NCBI GenBank assembly: GCA_013813825.1
Contig: JACCRA010000307.1
Span: forward strand, 1-6,382
Reading direction: 5' to 3'
From: Pyrinomonadaceae bacterium
GTDB taxonomy: Bacteria; Acidobacteriota; Blastocatellia; Pyrinomonadales; Pyrinomonadaceae
Length of the DNA: 6,382 nt
Position numbers and translations under genes: made by a program. Below the pieces are notes generated by a model. That model was not told where the DNA came from. It saw only the letters and a list, made by a program, of their open reading frames with translations, and did not search any database. This document shows, one piece after another, positions 6,101 to 6,382 of the stretch. Within the stretch, counting starts at the first letter, position 1. Each line of letters begins with the position of its first letter.

Positions 6101-6382
6101 CGGCGGGCAATTTCCCGGCGCGCGTGCGCGTGACGGATTCGCGCGGCATGGCGAGCACCAACATCGCGCAGGCTGTGATCACAGTGAATGCGGCGGCGGC
6201 GAACTTGCAATACTATGCGCTGCCCAGACCGCTCCGCTTACTTGACACTCGCGCGGGTGAACTGGCCTGCGACACGCCGAGCGCACCGCTGGCCGGCGGG
6301 CAGGCACGCACTGAGCAGGCGCGTGTCACCTGCGATGGCATCACCATTCCGGCGAACGCGCAGGTCATTGTCGGTAATGCGA
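3172..6382 (+). CDS. Large secreted multidomain surface protein: BNR/Asp-box propeller, FN3, beta-sandwich, PKD, RLLDTR-type domain (partial, 3' end outside window)
   Basis: One frame runs open for 1070 codons to the edge. A basic N-terminus and hydrophobic core VLTASVLCVVAALLWAS (20-36) form a signal peptide, probably cleaved near residue 43. A beta domain (about 48-172) with two cysteines and DTDYDLYIRR is followed by a proline hinge (173-187). A propeller (about 188-610) shows four Asp-boxes: SRDGGLTF (353-360), SEDEGITF (407-414), STDRGQTW (455-462) and FDGGVTW (520-526). Next come a fibronectin type III domain (614-708), a beta-sandwich starting near TDPAGDN (726-732), a PKD domain (913-1006; FNFGDG 955-960, HTYTTAGNF 973-981) and the first part of a terminal domain with RLLDTR (1022-1027). 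Automated annotation may call it a sialidase, but I see no sialidase RIP motif or convincing catalytic set, so binding or adhesion outside the cell is likelier. It follows the small HTH gene and shares its terminal domain with the protein ending at 182. Confidence 0.92.
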   Translation, partial: MTSYLSQTIRLNSVSLRVKVLTASVLCVVAALLWASTAPGDAANPSSGTVSVTNPTFNYTAGPFVISNPSAQAGEPICNAQLQCDDFALTLDVPTSYAETHSVRVTTTFQTPPDTDYDLYIRRNGTQVASAASSSNPEVALFDATAGNYVVRNIPFAVAGGSINVLIELIEKPVNPPPPPPGSGPAPRYQVYQSPAGLGNSAGEPTLGMGQATASHPEGRTMFIAGTETLRVTFDDCSSPAKALWEDVSAPTTSITTFDPILQTDLQTGRTIVSQLLPSKASLMAFTDNDGGIDGQAPGDWTPSQGSGINSGVDHQTVGMGPFVPGLPDGTTAYANAVYYASQDIAVAELALSRDGGLTFGPAVPMYNLTQCSGLHGHIQVTPDGPQKGTVYVPNKGCAGKQGVAVSEDEGITFAVRTVPNSTPGDTDPAAGVDKSGRVYFGYTNGDGRARMAVSTDRGQTWTDDQDIGAQLGIRNAVFASVVAGDAGRAAFTFIGTTTGGNYNDATFPGVWHVYVAHTFDGGVTWQLLNATPNNPVQRGDICTSGTSCATGGLHRNLLDFYDVQVDRQGRVLIGFADGCVNCTSRAASTGEKATIARQSGGKRLFAAFDPIEPTVPKAPLVNGATADALGVVTVTWQEPDNGGSALTGYNVYRKTGTAGTFALLANVPPNRTQYVDSTAVRGTQYFYKVTAVNAVGEGLNCGEFSVGLAGPIETPCIAPGITLQTDPAGDNTTGAGSPSHDIRKLSVSEIFDPALSANKLFFRLKVANGSPLAPESRWTINFTRTVGTPTPTNWFITMLTEVPAGSITAPVFRYGHVEVGTGGVNSNVTDGTLDASSRFLPDGSILLEISRPTKTGTAANNLAFPELQTGEMLSNVKAEVRQKAGVLLALIDDTGTSNYTLVGNAFCRPNNAPTAALSANPTTGDAPLLVNFNASGSSDPDTAAPADTIASYTFNFGDGAPEVTQPGPLVSHTYTTAGNFPARVRVTDSRGMASTNIAQAVITVNAAAANLQYYALPRPLRLLDTRAGELACDTPSAPLAGGQARTEQARVTCDGITIPANAQVIVGNA

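Overview
The window looks like chromosomal DNA from an Acidobacteriota bacterium, most likely a Blastocatellia-type lineage. Three things point there. One is a one-component regulator joining an OmpR/PhoB-type winged helix to a TolB/FlgO-like domain and TPRs. The second is a very small CxxC plus helix-turn-helix protein of a kind I associate with that group. The third is long secreted proteins ending in an 'RLLDTR ... YPSG ... SNLNYVAG' domain. The taxonomy is inference from protein style; no marker gene is present.

Layout, left to right. (1) Positions 1-182 are the last 59 codons of a secreted surface protein on the + strand. Two hairpins follow it, the second a good intrinsic terminator. 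(2) Positions 183-488 are a convergent intergenic region, which also holds a degenerate CGnAAAG-type inverted repeat. (3) Positions 489-2330, minus strand, encode a 613-residue winged-helix/TPR regulator starting at TTG. (4) Positions 2331-2815 are a 485-bp divergent regulatory region. It holds three copies of TTCTGA spaced exactly 11 bp apart next to the regulator start, a plausible sigma70-like promoter, a 10-bp palindrome, and a compact cluster of TGTCA elements with two dyads centred 20 bp apart. (5) Positions 2816-3088, + strand, encode a 90-residue CxxC/HTH protein. (6) From 3172 to the right edge, one uninterrupted + strand frame (at least 1070 codons, no stop in the window) encodes a secreted multidomain protein. 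Its order is signal peptide, N-terminal beta domain, proline hinge, BNR/Asp-box propeller, FN3, beta-sandwich, PKD and the start of an RLLDTR-type domain. This is the largest gene in the window, and a search that requires a stop codon would miss it.

How the parts may work together (inference): the small HTH gene and the large surface-protein gene are on the same strand, 83 nt apart, with a strongly foldable segment between them, so they may be one transcription unit. The winged-helix regulator is divergent from this unit and could control itself through the 11-bp phased repeats and possibly the neighbouring unit through the TGTCA/dyad cluster. The protein ending at 182 and the one running off the right edge carry complementary halves of the same C-terminal domain, so the regulator and small HTH gene lie between two members of one surface-protein family. 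I see no mobile element, CRISPR array, tRNA or rRNA.
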